The notes: a model not told the origin generated them from the letters alone. A stretch of DNA of 64,000 nucleotides from Babylonia areolata (GCF_041734735.1 NC_134903.1:2197828-2261827); one strand, 5' to 3'. Positions 52,601 to 64,000 are shown, numbered from the stretch's first letter. Program-made: numbers and translations.

Positions 52601-53304
52601 AAATCGTACAGCCTACTGGTAGAAGTTTACCGTAAACAACACAGACTTCTCTCTTTCTCTCTCACAATCTCTCTCTGTCTCTCTCTGTGTACATTTACAC
52701 AAATACAGTCAGTTCAAGCACTTGCAGGTTTGCGTCTATATTCACCCATGAGATCAGAAAAATCTCCACCTTGATCCCAATAGGTCTCTGGAATTGGGAA
52801 GTCATTTGTTCTCACAGCACACCTCTTGTAGCTGTACCCTTTTCATTATCTGTCTATCTATCTCTCTGTCTATATATATATATTTATATATTATATACAT
52901 GTATGTGTGTGCATTATATATAAACTTTCGTGGATACATTTCCTTGTGCCCTCCACGCGAAGTCCAGACATGTATTTCACCAGAATGTGTTTTTCTTTTT
53001 CTTTTTTTGTGTGTGCTGAAAGTGTTACAGTTCTTGTTGCTTTATGTGTTTGTATGTATGCATGGTGGTGTTTATTTTGTTTTTCGGGGGGCTGGGTGGG
53101 GGGGAGGGATGTGGGTTTTTTTTTGTTTTTTTTAATTGGCTGTGCATAATACAAATTGATAGTAGTAACAGTAGCGTTTGTACAATAATGATGACCCTTG
53201 TTGTTGATGTTATGAGTAATGACAAGGTGCATACTGTTGTTGGGTGTTCCACATTTCTAGGAAGGAACGATCCATGCTTTGTCTCTGTTGTACAGGAAAA
53301 GCTC

Positions 53305-53550
53305 AGGGGTTGTGGTGCGGTTCCATAAGCAATCTTAGCATAGCTAAATTTGCTTAGCAATTAGAATTTTCTTTGCCAGTTCCTAAGAAACAGGAAAATT
53401 CTTAACGCTACGCAAACTTTGCGTTAATGCTAAGATAACTTTGCGCTGCTATGAGCGATGTTAGCAGTGCTAAGACTGCTGAACGTAAAGAATGTTCCAT
53501 GGGATAAGGAAAATTCTGAACGCTAACCAAGCTTAGCGCCGCTGCAACCT
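53305..53550. repeat. TTAGCGCTAA-rich short repeat, MITE-like
   Basis: Begins GTGCGGTTCCATAAGCAATC and contains many TTAGC/GCTAA words on both strands (CTTAACGCTACGC, GCGTTAATGCTAAG, GAACGCTAACCAAGC), allowing extensive self-pairing. No family name can be given. Confidence 0.45.
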
Positions 53551-53769
53551 CCCTCTTGCAACCCCAGAGCTGGATGATATCACCTGGTGTTATGCTGTGC
53601 CTTCTTTCTCTCTGTCTTGTCTGTCTGTCTGTCTGTCCTTCTGGCCACCTTTGGGTTTATTATGCCTTTCTGTCTCTGTTTTTGTCTCGGTCTGAGTTTG
53701 TCTGTCTGTCTGTCTGTGAGGTGGTGAGGAAGTCATTACAGCCCTTCTGTCTTGTTGTATCTGACTGTG

Positions 53770-53775
<6 letters not shown>

Positions 53776-53836
<61 letters not shown>
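53776..53836 (+). repeat. (CT)n microsatellite
   Basis: About 30 uninterrupted CT dinucleotides. Confidence 0.95.
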
Positions 53837-53839
<3 letters not shown>

Positions 53840-54074
53840 TTTATTGTCATTGTTTTGGAAAGCATATAACTATTATTATTTCTTGTTATTTCGTTTGTTG
53901 TTTTTAATTCACACAAACATTTACATATTACCATTTCCATTGTTTATCTCACTTAGTAATGTCAGTTAGCTCCCCTGACTTCCACACACAGCCCATTTGT
54001 AGGGGTAAGAAATAAAATCACCAAAAACAAATGTTAGAATTGATGAACTGAAAATTTCCAAACTCTTCAGTCTA

Positions 54075-54390
54075 ATTCTGTCTTCTTCCTTGTGACTGAG
54101 AAGAAGCTGGGTGAGACACCACAGTTGGCACACACTGTTCACATGAACCAGTCACCTAGATAATAACTCTCCTGCTTGTGAGCACAACCAACACCACACT
54201 TTGCATTGATTGGTGGCAGTGGAGAGTGGAAAGGTCAGTTGAGATACTCTTAACTTATGACGTCATTATGCAAAGTAGGTGCCACTCCAAAAGTTCAACT
54301 TTATAAAGCGCCGATTGGGCTCCTTTGTCTGAAACAGTTGTAAACAGTAAGGCCTATTGGGGCCCTTGGTCCGGAGCGAGTTAAAGTGAA
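54075..54390 (+). repeat. Interspersed repeat G, copy 2
   Basis: Full-length relative of 3400-3670 (reversed there). Includes CTAATTCTGTCTTCTTCC, ATGACGTCATTATGCAAAG, GCCACTCCAAAAGTTCA and a GAGCGAGTTAA end. Confidence 0.6.
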
Positions 54391-54885
54391 GAGGAGTTGC
54401 GCAACATCGACCTCACTCTCTTGTCCGGGTTCACCAATTTCCAGTGGCAAGACTAAGTCGAGACGACTGGAGGATGAGCACGGATGCAGTGGATGACCAA
54501 GATATCCTTTCGGTGTCTCATCTTGCTCTCTGCACTCCACAGTGCGTTGCTGTAACCACCTTCCTCTCCGTTGAACCGATAGGTTTCTTCCGCAGATTCT
54601 GCTGGATCCAGACTTCACATGCATGGGTAGACACACCCCGGGGGCCAACTGCGTGTGGCATGCACACAGCACGGTGGAGCTAGATGACCGTCGGTGGCTC
54701 TCCTGAGCCGACGCCCTTTTATGGATCTCGTTTTTAATTCCATAAGGGTGTCTAGCCACCCGCCTCACCAGTCCCGCAAGGGAGCGGTGGGAGTGCCGGT
54801 TTAGTCGCCGGCACCCCGACCCTGAACAGGTTGTACTGGATTACAGGTTACCAGTAGCAGATCTGATGACCTGACCTGACCTGTA
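54391..54885 (-). mobile_element. Unclassified GC-rich element with open minus-strand frame
   Basis: Base composition jumps relative to the surroundings. On the minus strand a frame of 155 codons is open (54768 to 54301), but it runs into repeat G and has no domain I recognise. The block ends at 54880 in repeated CTGACCTGACCTG. It may be part of a LINE 5' region; this is a guess. Confidence 0.35.
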
Positions 54886-55184
54886 AGTTAAGACATGAGA
54901 GACATTGTGAGACACCATGTCTTTGTCTAGTGTCTGCTGGTCTTTCTCTTGTCTGTTTTTTGCAGGTATTTGGGTCATTGTTTACTTTCTGGAAAAAAAC
55001 AACAACAACAGAACAAGAGCCATGTAAATGTTTATGTCGCAGTTCTAACAAGTAGTTTAAAAGTTTTTCCTTTTTTCCCCAACCACAGTTAGATTACTGA
55101 TATCTGGAGTTCATAATTTTTCTTTTGTTGTCTTTTCTTCGTTTTTGTTCCAGAGTATTTGCAGTCGCCATTTCCACTTCTCTG

Positions 55185-55268
55185 TATGTCTGTCTCTCTG
55201 TTCCTGTCAAGGTTAGCTTGATACTGAGCGTCTGTCTCTCTGTTCCTGTCAAGGTTAGTTTGATACTG
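55185..55268 (+). repeat. 39-bp duplication (CTCTCTGTTCCTGTCAAGG)
   Basis: TCTGTCTCTCTGTTCCTGTC followed by AAGGTTAGCTTGATACTGA occurs twice in tandem. Confidence 0.8.
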
Positions 55269-55479
55269 AACATTTTATTGAGGATGTCAACCACCAGGTC
55301 AGTGCAAGAATGTATTGTATCATCATCATTTGTTAGATCTGATGTGAAATAAATATACATGACATACTGGTCAGTACATCGGCTTTAACTGTTTTATGCA
55401 GATACTTTATGAACATTTAATCTTTAATACTTTTTCAGCAGGATCATTCAATACTTTATCAACAGTGTCCTCTGATACT

Positions 55480-56265
55480 TTCAGCTGGAGAAAACACACA
55501 AGGATATAAAACATGGTGCATAGTCAGCTGGAGAAAAACACACAGTGGGATATAAAACATGGTGCATAGTCAGCTGGAGAAAAACACAGTGGGATATAAA
55601 ACATGGTGCATAGTCAGCTGGAGAAAAAGACACAGTGGGATGTAAAACATGGTGCATAGTCAGCTGGAGAAAAAGACACAAGGATATAAAACATGGTGCA
55701 TAGTCAGCTGGAGAAAAAGACACAGTGGGATATGAAACATGGTGCATAGTCAGCTGGAGAAAAACACAGTGGGATATAAAACATGGTGCATAGTCAGCTG
55801 GAAAAAAAGACACAGTGGGATATGAAACATGGTGCATAGTCAGCTGGAGAAAAAGACACAAGGATATAAAACATGGTGCATAGTCAGCTGGAGAAAAAGA
55901 CACAGTGGGATATAAAACATGGTGCATAGTCAGCTGGAGAAAAAGACACAAGGATATAAAACATGGTGCATAGTCAGCTGGAGAAAAAGACACAGTGGGA
56001 TGTAAAACATGGTGCATAGTCAGCTGGAGAAAAAGACACAGTGGGATGTAAAACATGGTGCATAGTCAGCTGGAGAAAAAGACACAGTGGGATATAAAAC
56101 ATGGTGCATAGTCAGCTGGAGAAAAACAGTGGGATATAAAACATGGTGCATAGTCAGCTGGAGAAAAACACAGTGGGATGTAAAACATGGTGCATAGTCA
56201 GCTGGAGAAAAACACACAGTGGGATATAAAACATGGTGCATAGTCAGCTGGAGAAAAACACTGAG
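55480..56265 (+). repeat. 46-bp tandem array (about 17 copies)
   Basis: Unit: ATAAAACATGGTGCATAGTC, AGCTGGAGAAAAAGACACA and GTGGGAT. Variation is mainly in the A run and ATATAAAA/ATGTAAAA. A 191-codon minus-strand frame is an artefact of the unit. Confidence 0.93.
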
Positions 56266-56726
56266 TGGAAATTTTAACCATGGGGGATAGTTATGATGAA
56301 CACAATATGAAGCCTGGGGTCTTTCTCTCTTTTTGAATGTTTTTTGTTTGTGAGCATGTTTATATGGTATAGTTCTGTACAATGCACATAACAGAAGGTT
56401 CACCAGGCGTGCTCATTTCTGCCTCACAGATGTATTTCTGAGTTTTGATAAACCACAGGTCCTCATCAACACTGCAGCTCTCAATGCTGGAAAGTGTCAG
56501 TTGTGTTGTTGTTCACCTTCTTGATAAAGTTGTGTGTGGCCATTTTCGCCATCTGTTCCTCTTGCGGGGCATTGGTCTGGATCACCTGATTGTTGAATAA
56601 TGAAAAAAAAAGAAAAGTAGCCATCCCCTCTCCACCACGCCCCTCCACTCTGCACAGGGGGCCCATGATTGATCGGTGCTGCTGGTTGAGCAGCTGTGGC
56701 TTTGCCCCCACCCCTTACTTCCTGTC
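56266..56726. other. Intergenic stretch without recognised features
   Basis: No gene or repeat recognised. Confidence 0.4.
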
Positions 56727-57080
56727 AAGGGGCGCAACAGTTGAGTGGTCAAAGCTTTGGACTTTCAATCGGAGGGTCCTGGGTTTGAACCCGGGTCACA
56801 GAACCCGGCGGGTCAAGGGTGGAGACTTTTCCATATTCCTAGGTCAACACATGTGCAGACCTGCTTGTGCCTGAACCCCCCCCAAACCCCCCCCCACCCC
56901 CCCACCCCATCATTTATATTATACACACATGCAGGAGATCAAACGTGTATGTTGAATATCACGTGATCCATGTCAGCGTTCTGTGGATTATGGAAACAAG
57001 AACATAAGAGGCATCCATGTGGAGTACAGCTGTCTACATATGAGTGAACATTGGAGTTTCAGCGGAATGCAGAAGAAGAA
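56727..57080 (+). mobile_element. Diverged SINE family A copy with poly-C insertion
   Basis: Head GGGGCGCAACAGTTGAGTGG, box B GGGTTTGAACCCGGG, body TAGGTCAACACATGTGCAGA then a C-rich expansion at 56876-56906, tail GAATGCAGAAGAAGAA. Confidence 0.75.
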
Positions 57081-58573
57081 TCCCTTCCTGATCAACAGTT
57101 AACTATCTGTGCTGTTGGTAGCTGGTGGTGGTGGGTTTTTTTTTGTTTTTTGTTGTTGTTGTTTGTTTTTATTTCCACTCAGAAAACTGGCATGCCTGTT
57201 TTATAACACTGGAGCAATGATCTCTTCATTCAGGTGTTTTTTCCTCTGGTGAAAAGAGAGAGAAAATCCTATAGCCTTGCACTGTTGTGTCTGTGTACGT
57301 GATGGATAATACGTTATTGTACCCTGTGTGAGGCAGGACCAACTGGAGAGAAGTTATCATCATTTGCATGGCTGTTATCGCCACTTTTTTCTTTCTTTTT
57401 TTTTTCCTGGTGTTGGTTCAATGCTGTTTACACAAAGGCCAGCGCTAGTGATTCCTTCGGTCAGAGAAACTGACTTGATTTTTGTTAGGGGTTTGCCATT
57501 GGAGGTATTGATTATCTCTGATTTATTGGCAGATGCATGCAAAAACACTGTCTATCAAGTGGAATACTTGTGTTTAGGTCTTCAGTATCACTGATTTTGG
57601 TATTTGTCAAGACATGTTTCAGGTTTGATTTATCTGATTATGGCAATTTCATTGTCATTATTTAAGTACGAAAAAGTAGAAGAATAAAATGTGAAAACAA
57701 ATGGATAAATAATGGGGGTTTTTTTGTCATTGGCTTGAGAAAGCCTTGTATATCTCCTGCCAACCATAAGTGACATGTATATCTCCTGCCAACCATAAGT
57801 GACAATGTGTCCTCTGATCACTGATGAAATTCATTCACTTTGTATTGTGTCATGTGTCAGATGCTTTTGTTTATGTTTTTTTCCTTCTTCCTTTTTTTCA
57901 CACTGTGAAACTCAGTTTTGTTGTCAGCTTTCAATCTGAAATGCTCATGTCATTATGAATATTACAGATATTTGTAATACCAGTGAACTGGATTTTTGTT
58001 GTTCTTCTTCCCCCCCGCCCCCCCCCCCCCCTCCTCCCCTTTTTTTTTCAAGTTGTAATGTCCCCATTATAACCATTCTTGTCTGAGTTAGAGAAGAACA
58101 CTTCTTTGTTGTGTTATGTTATTCACTGTCTGGAATTCATGTTAATTAAGAAATAAATGATTGTGAACTTGAGCAGCATGTGCATGTGTGTGAACATTCT
58201 TTGTGCGCAAAGGTGAGTTTGTGTGCATGGCCAGTGAACAGGTGAGAAAGGGGACAGAGCAGTGGTGTGTACAGATTTCTATGTAAAATGATTTGTTGGA
58301 GAGATTTTACATGCCCACTTGCAAAAACCTGACCCTCTTACAAGCTGCTGAAGCTCGTTGAACATGACCCATTTCCATTATTGTTTTATTCCAATCACTG
58401 ATTTTGCCTTCTGTATATCTCTCCTTGAGAATATTTTGTTTGATTGTTTTATTTTATTTAAGGTTAATGTTTTATACATTCCTGGGATAGGCTCTCAAAA
58501 CCTGACTGGCTCATTGGGTTTGCATTACGCAAGGCATCTGCTCCTTTTTTCTGTGTATCTTTTAAACAGATAT
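57081..58573. other. Intergenic stretch without a gene
   Basis: T-rich sequence with a short duplication (GTATATCTCCTGCCAACCAT twice at 57746-57800) and poly-C/poly-T at 58010-58050. AATAAA motifs occur, for example near 58153, but no linked gene is seen. Confidence 0.4.
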
Positions 58574-58955
58574 GGTGCCGCACTGACGGGCGCAATAGCC
58601 GAGTGGTTAAAGCGTTGGACTGTCAATCTGAGGGTCCCGGGCTTGAATCACGGTGACGGCGCCTTGTGGATAAAGGGTGGAGATTTTTACGATCTCCCAG
58701 GTCAACATATGTGCAGACCTGCTAGTGCCTGAACCCCCTTCTTGTGTATATGCAAGCAGAAGATCAAATACGCACGTTAAAGATCCTGTAATCCATATCA
58801 GCGTTCGGTGGGTTATGGAAACAAGAACATACCCAGCATGCATACCCCCGAAAACGGAGTATGGCTGCCTACATGGTGGGGTAAAAACGGCCATACACGT
58901 AAAAGCCCACTCGTGTGCATACGAGTGAACACAGAAGAAGAAGAAGGTGCCGCAC
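58574..58955 (+). mobile_element. Young SINE family A with 10-bp target-site duplication
   Basis: The element is 58585-58945, starting GACGGGCGCAATAGCCGAGT and ending AGAAGAAGAA. GGTGCCGCAC flanks both sides (58574-58583 and 58946-58955). Confidence 0.9.
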
Positions 58956-59062
58956 ACATGGATCCATCTGTGTCCTTTGATGCCTCCATTAAACTGAAAC
59001 TGAAATTGTCTGTCCACTGACAAACACATTTGAACCTACACACAGGTACATTGATGACGTAC

Positions 59063-59434
59063 AGCGGCAGAATGATCAGGAAGCAGAACTGCCACTACAG
59101 TGTCTGTGAGGGTCTGGTTCAAATCCCTGTCTCCCCCTTTCTCTCAAATTTGATAGAAAATCAAACTGAGCATCTAGTTGTTTGGATGAGATGATAAAAC
59201 TGGGGTCCTGTGTGCAGCACACACTCGGTGCTCTGAAGAGGAATCCATGGCAACGAAAGTGCTGTCCTCTGGCAAAATTCTGCAGAGGAAATCCACTGGG
59301 ATTGGCATACACATGTATACATGCATGCACTCAAGGCCTGACTAGCATGTTGGGTGATGCTGCTGGCCAGGCAGAAAAGGCGTAGTGTGTATGGATTTGT
59401 CCAAACACAGTGGCACCTCCTTAACAAACTGAAA
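59063..59434 (+). mobile_element. SINE family C copy
   Basis: GGCAGAATGATCAGGAAGCA head, box B-like GGTCTGGTTCAAATCCC, ATGAGATGATAAAACTGGGG body, AACAAACTGAAACG end. Confidence 0.73.
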
Positions 59435-59509
59435 CGTTCCACCTTTCATCAGTCCTCAAACATGCACTGAACCACACGTGCGCCATTTCATTCTTCCAAC
59501 CAATTATTA

Positions 59510-60225
59510 TGAGCTTGCACATGCTCACTGAACCCTACTGCAGCCTCCAGATGTATTTTAGAGTTAAACGACCCTCACTGAACCCTACTGCAGCCTCCCG
59601 ATGTATTTTAGAGTTAAACGACCCTCACTGAACCCTACTGCAGCCTCCCGATGTAATTTTAAACAACCCTCAACGAACCCTACTGCAGCCTCCAGATGTA
59701 TTTTAGAGTTAAACAACCCTCAACGAACCCTACTGCAGCCTCCCGATGTAATTTACTGCAGCCTCCCGATGTAATGTTAGAGTTAAACAACCCTCACTGA
59801 ACCTTACTGCAGCCTCCCGATGTAATTTTAGAGTTAAACGACCTATTGGCTCACTGAACCCTACTGCAGCCTCCCGATGTGATTTTAGAGTTAAATGACC
59901 CTCACTGAACCCTACTGCAGCCTCCGGATGTAATTATAGAGTTAAACGACCTTCACTGAACCCTACTGCAGCCTCCCGATGTAATTTTAGAGTTAAACAA
60001 CCCTCACTGAACCTTACTGCAGCCTCCCGATGTAATTTTGGAGTTAAACGACCTATTGGCTCACTGAACCCTACTGCAGCCTCCCGATGTAATTATAGAG
60101 TTAAACAACCCTCACTGAACCCTACTGCAGCCTCCCGATGTAATTTTAGAGTTAAACAACCCTCACTGAACCCTACTGCAGCCTCCCGATGTAATTTTAG
60201 AGTTAAACGACCTATTGGCTTGTGC
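59510..60225 (+). repeat. About 50-60-bp tandem array (about 13 copies)
   Basis: Unit: CACTGAACCCTACTGCAGCC, TCCCGATGTAATTTTAGAG, TTAAACGACCCT. Some units carry an added CTATTGGCT. The sequence after the last unit resembles 61130-61190. Confidence 0.9.
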
Positions 60226-60284
60226 CCTTTAAGAGCAAGTTGTGCAGTGCTGGGAATTGGTGTCATGAAGATTTTGTGTTTAGT

Positions 60285-60515
60285 GAGGAGGGGGAGTCCT
60301 GGATGTTTGTCTGGGCATGATGTTGTCTGGTGGTTCAATAGGGAGTCTTGGAGCTTTGCGGTACTTAATGCCTGCCTAATCATACTGTCTGGGCATGATG
60401 TTGTCTGGTGGTTCAGTGGGGAGTCTTGGAGCTTTGCGGTACTTGATGCCTGCCTAATTATACTGTCTGGGCATGATGTTGTCTGGTGGTTCAGTGGGGA
60501 GTCTTGGAGCTTTGC
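60285..60515 (+). repeat. 78-bp repeat, three copies
   Basis: TGTCTGGGCATGATGTTGTC, then GGAGTCTTGGAGCTTTGCGG and TGCCTGCCTAATCATAC, three times in a row, the last truncated. Confidence 0.9.
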
Positions 60516-60659
60516 GGTTCCCAGACCATGTTCAGACGGTCAGTCCAGAGTAGGTTACGAAGTCCTCAGTCCACTGGAGCTCTGTAGTCGTTCCCCACAA
60601 CATGGTGTTGCTTTGAACAGCATTTGATTAAAACAGGTGGCATTCATCCATACCTGTCC

Positions 60660-60990
60660 TAAACTTTTACACATGGGGCAGTGGCCTTATCGCAAGGCTA
60701 GGAATCCAGGATCCTGCCCAGGATCAACTGCAAGGGCTGCCATTTTCCCCCTCCCTCCTTTGTGGGTCATGTGGCCTCATTGCTACTCTTTCAGATCAGA
60801 TGATAAGCCAAGGTCGTGTGCAGCATGCACTTCGTACATATGTGAAAAAGAAAAATGCAACAAGAAGTTTGACCCTTACAAAGTTACCTAGGAAATCCAC
60901 TTTGAAGGGGAAATGATATCTGCAGACAGGAAAGTTGATCTGAAATGGAGTGAATCTATGAAACCGGTATTGCCTGGGCAAAATCCACAC
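60660..60990 (+). mobile_element. SINE-like element related to families B and C
   Basis: Shares GATGATAAGCCAAGGTCGTG, CAGCATGCACTTCGTAC and GAAATCCACTTTGAAGGG with the body of families B/C, but has a different head (GGGGCAGTGGCCTTATCGCA). Diverged. Confidence 0.55.
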
Positions 60991-61011
60991 ATGACATAGC
61001 CAGATGAGTCA

Positions 61012-61012
<1 letters not shown>

Positions 61013-61072
<60 letters not shown>

Positions 61073-61076
61073 CATA

Positions 61077-61115
<39 letters not shown>
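61013..61115. repeat. (TA)n microsatellite
   Basis: About 50 TA dinucleotides with two TACATA interruptions; able to form cruciform structures. Confidence 0.95.
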
Positions 61116-61194
61116 CTGGAGATTTTTTTCCGAAGTTCTATTGGAGTTTAACAACCTATTGGTGCCTACACCCTTAAGGTCAAGTTTGTTTGGC

Positions 61195-62545
61195 GGGAGT
61201 TGTTTTAGTGGAGGTATTTGTTTGTGTGGCTGGGGTCGTATGTGTTTGGTGGTAGGGGGTTGTTTGTTTGTGTGGTTGGGGTCGTATGTGTTTGGTGGTA
61301 GGGGGGTTGTTTGTGTGGTTGGGGTCGTATGTGTTTGGTGGTAGGGGGGTTGTTTGTGTGGTTGGGGTCGTATGTGTTTGGTGGTAGGGGGGTTGTTTGT
61401 TTGTGTGGTTGGGGTCATATGTGTTTGGTGGCAGGGGGGTTGTTTGTGTGGTTGGGGTCATATGTGTTTGGTGGCAGGGGGGTTGTTTGTTTGTGTGGTT
61501 GGGGTCATATGTGTTTGGTGGCAGGGGGGTTGTTTGTGTGTGTGGTTGGGGTCATATGTGTTTGGTGGCAGGGGGGTTGTTTGTTTGTGTGGTTGGGGTC
61601 ATATGTGTTTGGTGGCAGGGGGGTTGTTTGTGTGTGTGGTTGGGGTCATATGTGTTTGGTGGCAGGGGGGTTGTTTGTTTGTGTGGTTGGGGTCATATGT
61701 GTTTGGTGGCAGGGGGGTTGTTTGTGTGGTTGGGGTCATATGTGTTTGGTGGTAGGGGGGTTGTTTGTGTGGTTGGGGTCATATGTGTTTGGTGGCAGGG
61801 GGGTTGTTTGTTTGTGTGGTTGGGGTCATATGTGTTTGGTGGCAGGGGGGTTGTTTGTGTGGTTGGGGTCATATGTGTTTGGTGGCAGGGGGGTTGTTTG
61901 TTTGTGTGGTTGGGGTCATATGTGTTTGGTGGCAGGGGGGTTGTTTGTGTGTGTGGTTGGGGTCATATGTGTTTGGTGGCAGGGGGGTTGTTTGTTTGTG
62001 TGGTTGGGGTCATATGTGTTTGGTGGCAGGGGGGTTGTTTGTGTGTGTGGTTGGGGTCATATGTGTTTGGTGGCAGGGGGGTTGTTTGTTTGTGTGGTTG
62101 GGGTCATATGTGTTTGGTGGCAGGGGGGTTGTTTGTGTGGTTGGGGTCATATGTGTTTGGTGGCAGGGGGGTTGTTTGTTTGTGTGGTTGGGGTCATATG
62201 TGTTTGGTGGCAGGGGGGTTGTTTGTGTGGTTGGGGTCATATGTGTTTGGTGGCAGGGGGGTTGTTTGTTTGTGTGGTTGGGGTCGTATGTGTTTGGTGG
62301 TAGGGGGGTTGTTTGTTTGTGTGGTTGGGGTCATATGTGTTTGGTGGCAGGGGGGTTGTTTGTGTGGTTGGGGTCATATGTGTTTGGTGGCAGGGGGGTT
62401 GTTTGTTTGTGTGGTTGGTGTCATATGTGTTTGGTGGCAGGGGGGTTGTTTGTGTGGTTGGGGTCATATGTGTTTGGTGGTAGGGGGCTGTTTGTTTGTG
62501 TGGTTGGGGTCATATGTGTTTGGTGGTAGGGGGGTTGTTATTGTG
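61195..62545 (+). repeat. 43-49-bp G-rich tandem array (about 30 copies)
   Basis: Unit: GTGTGGTTGGGGTCATATGT, GTTTGGTGGCAGGGGGGTT, GTTTGTTT. The GTTT count alternates in a regular higher-order pattern. Frames of 254-401 codons are open in all three plus-strand frames, as expected of a stop-free unit; none is a credible gene. Confidence 0.94.
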
Positions 62546-62835
62546 GTCGGTATGTATGGAGTTGTGTTTGTTGATATTTTAAAGGGGGGTGTATTGGTAT
62601 GATTTGGGGGTTGTTTGTTTGTTGTGTTGTGTTGTGTTGGTTGTATGTGGGTGGCGTGTTGTGTTGTTGATGTGTTGAGCGCTAACTGTGACTGTATTGT
62701 GGTAGAGTGGAGTTAGGTTTTGTTAGTTTTGTCTTGTATGGGTTGTTTGTTTGCCGGTTCCTGGATCTTGTGTTTGGTTGTTGTTAAGGTTATTATTCTT
62801 GTTTGTGTTGTTGTTGTTGTTGTTGATATCTTTCT
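62546..62835. other. GT-rich transition, no gene seen
   Basis: TTGTGTTGTGTTGTGTTGG and GTTGTTGTTGTTGTTG tracts; composition grades into the GC-rich block that follows. Confidence 0.5.
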
Positions 62836-62985
62836 GGTGTGGTCGGCGGCAAAGGAGGAAGAGAGCCCGGCGAGAGGGGGAGCGCCAAGCACCCCCAAAA
62901 GAACCCCGCGGCGGCGTCACCCGGGGCACCACCCGCCCCCCCACCATGCAGCGGCCAGACATTCTTCTATATAATATATATAACT
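62836..62985 (+). mobile_element. GC-rich block, possible LINE endonuclease N-terminus
   Basis: One frame reads an arginine-rich stretch, then TMQRPDILLYNIYN, which loosely resembles the start of LINE endonuclease domains (a conserved Asn after a hydrophobic strand). The link to the downstream endonuclease piece is inference. Confidence 0.3.
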
Positions 62986-63116
62986 CCAGATTATTATTTT
63001 GTTGTTGTTGAAATTTTGTCATTTTAGTATATACAATTCTCAATTAAGTAATTTCTTACACGTCATTAAAATTTTGAAATATATATATATATATAATGCT
63101 CTTTTTTTTCTGCAAA

Positions 63117-64000
63117 GGGAGGCGGAACGGTAACTCAATTTACCATCGAGATTTATGTACCTTTGATTGTTGCTTCCGCCGTGAAAGCACGCTGAGGCAG
63201 ACGATTTTCAGTAGACAGCGATACTTCTTAAATTTCCTTAGCAACAATAACCTGGTAAGTTATGTTTACGCTTGTGTTGTTTTTGTGAGTTTCACATGAT
63301 TTTGTGAATATTCTATAGAAGTATTTACTCCCTTTCTTTTCTTTTTCTTGCGAAAGTTGCATTCATTGTGATTATCAGTTGTTATGGGACCAGCGGAACA
63401 CTACAAACACACAAAGACTCGCACTTGAAGGAATGATAAGAGAAATTTTTCTTAGCCCATTAACAACCACATCCCCAACTCGCCTTGGAACAAGACAAGG
63501 GGACAGTGACAGTGTGATCGACATTGCTCTAACATCTCCAAAATTCATAGCAGGAATGAATGCAGGACGCTTCCACATCAAGGCAGTGATCACCTCCAGG
63601 TAGTTTCAGTCAACAGAAACTATCTGGAACGATACGTTGCAGGAACCTTTGCAGATTATTTGAAACGGGTAATGGGGGCGCATTGCTTGATTAGTCTATG
63701 AATTTATTTATTTTTGTATTAAGCTCAAATTTCCTCGTCTATATTTACATAACTATTTATAAGTTCACTTACTATAATTCAATTTAATTTGCGGTCAGTC
63801 AGAAACTATCAGATAAACTCTGTATGAAGCCACATAATCCATTTCAGTATGAAACCAAAGAGACAACCATCATCGAAAAATTAAGATGCAGAAGAAACAG
63901 AAGAACGGCGCTGAACCGGAAGCAAACTGTTCAGCCCCCATGGTGGAATACTGACACACAGAGAGCCTGGATAGAAAAATATGCAACTGTCAAACATTGG
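63117..64000 (+). mobile_element. LINE-like endonuclease region, cut by window end
   Basis: LLWDQRNTTNTQRLALEGMI followed by SPTRLGTRQGDSDSVIDIAL and TSPKF matches the C-terminal half of the endonuclease of non-LTR retrotransposons (pattern LW..NT.G..LE.LI, then PTR, then S.IDLTL.SP). Further on QPPWWNTDTQRAWIEKY matches the PWWN motif between endonuclease and reverse transcriptase. The pieces are separated: 63255-63378 is bounded by GTAAGT and TTATCAG and joins flanking frames exactly, and a stop at 63601 precedes another AT-rich gap up to about 63847. It could be a decayed LINE or an exonised piece. Confidence 0.55.

Noticed and set aside
53590-53940. Glu/Arg-rich minus-strand frame
   Set aside because: Produced by the (CT)n microsatellite at 53776-53836.
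55481-56403. 191- and 127-codon minus-strand frames
   Set aside because: Simple read-through of the 46-bp array; repeated SFSPADYAPCF-like peptides with no gene context.
61311-62602. Plus-strand frames of 254-401 codons ([11 protein letters not shown]-like repeats)
   Set aside because: All are produced by one stop-free G-rich 43-49-bp unit and are open in three frames at once; composition and repetition are not those of a protein gene.

Overview
The window reads as animal nuclear DNA, most likely from a mollusc and probably a gastropod. That guess rests on a split gene with canonical GT/AG introns, GC-rich third codon positions in the exons, very dense (CA)n/(GA)n/TATC microsatellites, and many tRNA-derived SINEs of types I associate with marine molluscs. 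No bacterial-style operons, ribosome sites or CRISPR arrays are present.

One host gene is clear. It is the class IA phosphoinositide 3-kinase catalytic subunit p110-alpha (PIK3CA), on the + strand, with 20 coding exons between 4675 and 45082. All exon phases fit, and the spliced frame gives 1054 residues (human p110-alpha has 1068). Domain order is adaptor-binding (exon 1), Ras-binding (exons 2-4), C2 (exons 5-8), helical (exons 9-12) and kinase (exons 13-20). The ATP lysine, the catalytic-loop DRH and the activation-loop DFG are all present. The enzyme should phosphorylate PI(4,5)P2 to PI(3,4,5)P3 at the plasma membrane with a p85-type regulatory partner.

Layout: 1-1900 microsatellite-rich flank; about 1901 a possible promoter motif; 2515-3120 a broken CR1-like LINE; 4675-45082 PIK3CA, its introns filled with tandem arrays, SINEs and small DNA-transposon-like elements; 45083 to about 46.3 kb the likely 3' UTR; 46.4-62.6 kb intergenic DNA with more SINEs, TTAA-flanked elements and minisatellites and no recognisable gene; 62.8-64.0 kb a LINE endonuclease-like region running off the end.

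The most unusual feature is that many tandem arrays in this gene are built on its own exon-intron junctions. Exons 1, 8, 9, 12, 13 and 18 have their 3' end plus 5' splice site copied into the following intron (from 3 to more than 40 times). Exons 3, 4, 7 and 19 have their acceptor and first exon bases copied into the preceding intron. Most extra splice sites lead to early stops. Two do not: a 66-bp repeat after exon 13 (22 codons per unit) and an acceptor 45 bp upstream of exon 4 are open and in frame. Part of the exon encoding the catalytic loop is present three times. All repeat counts are estimates by eye.
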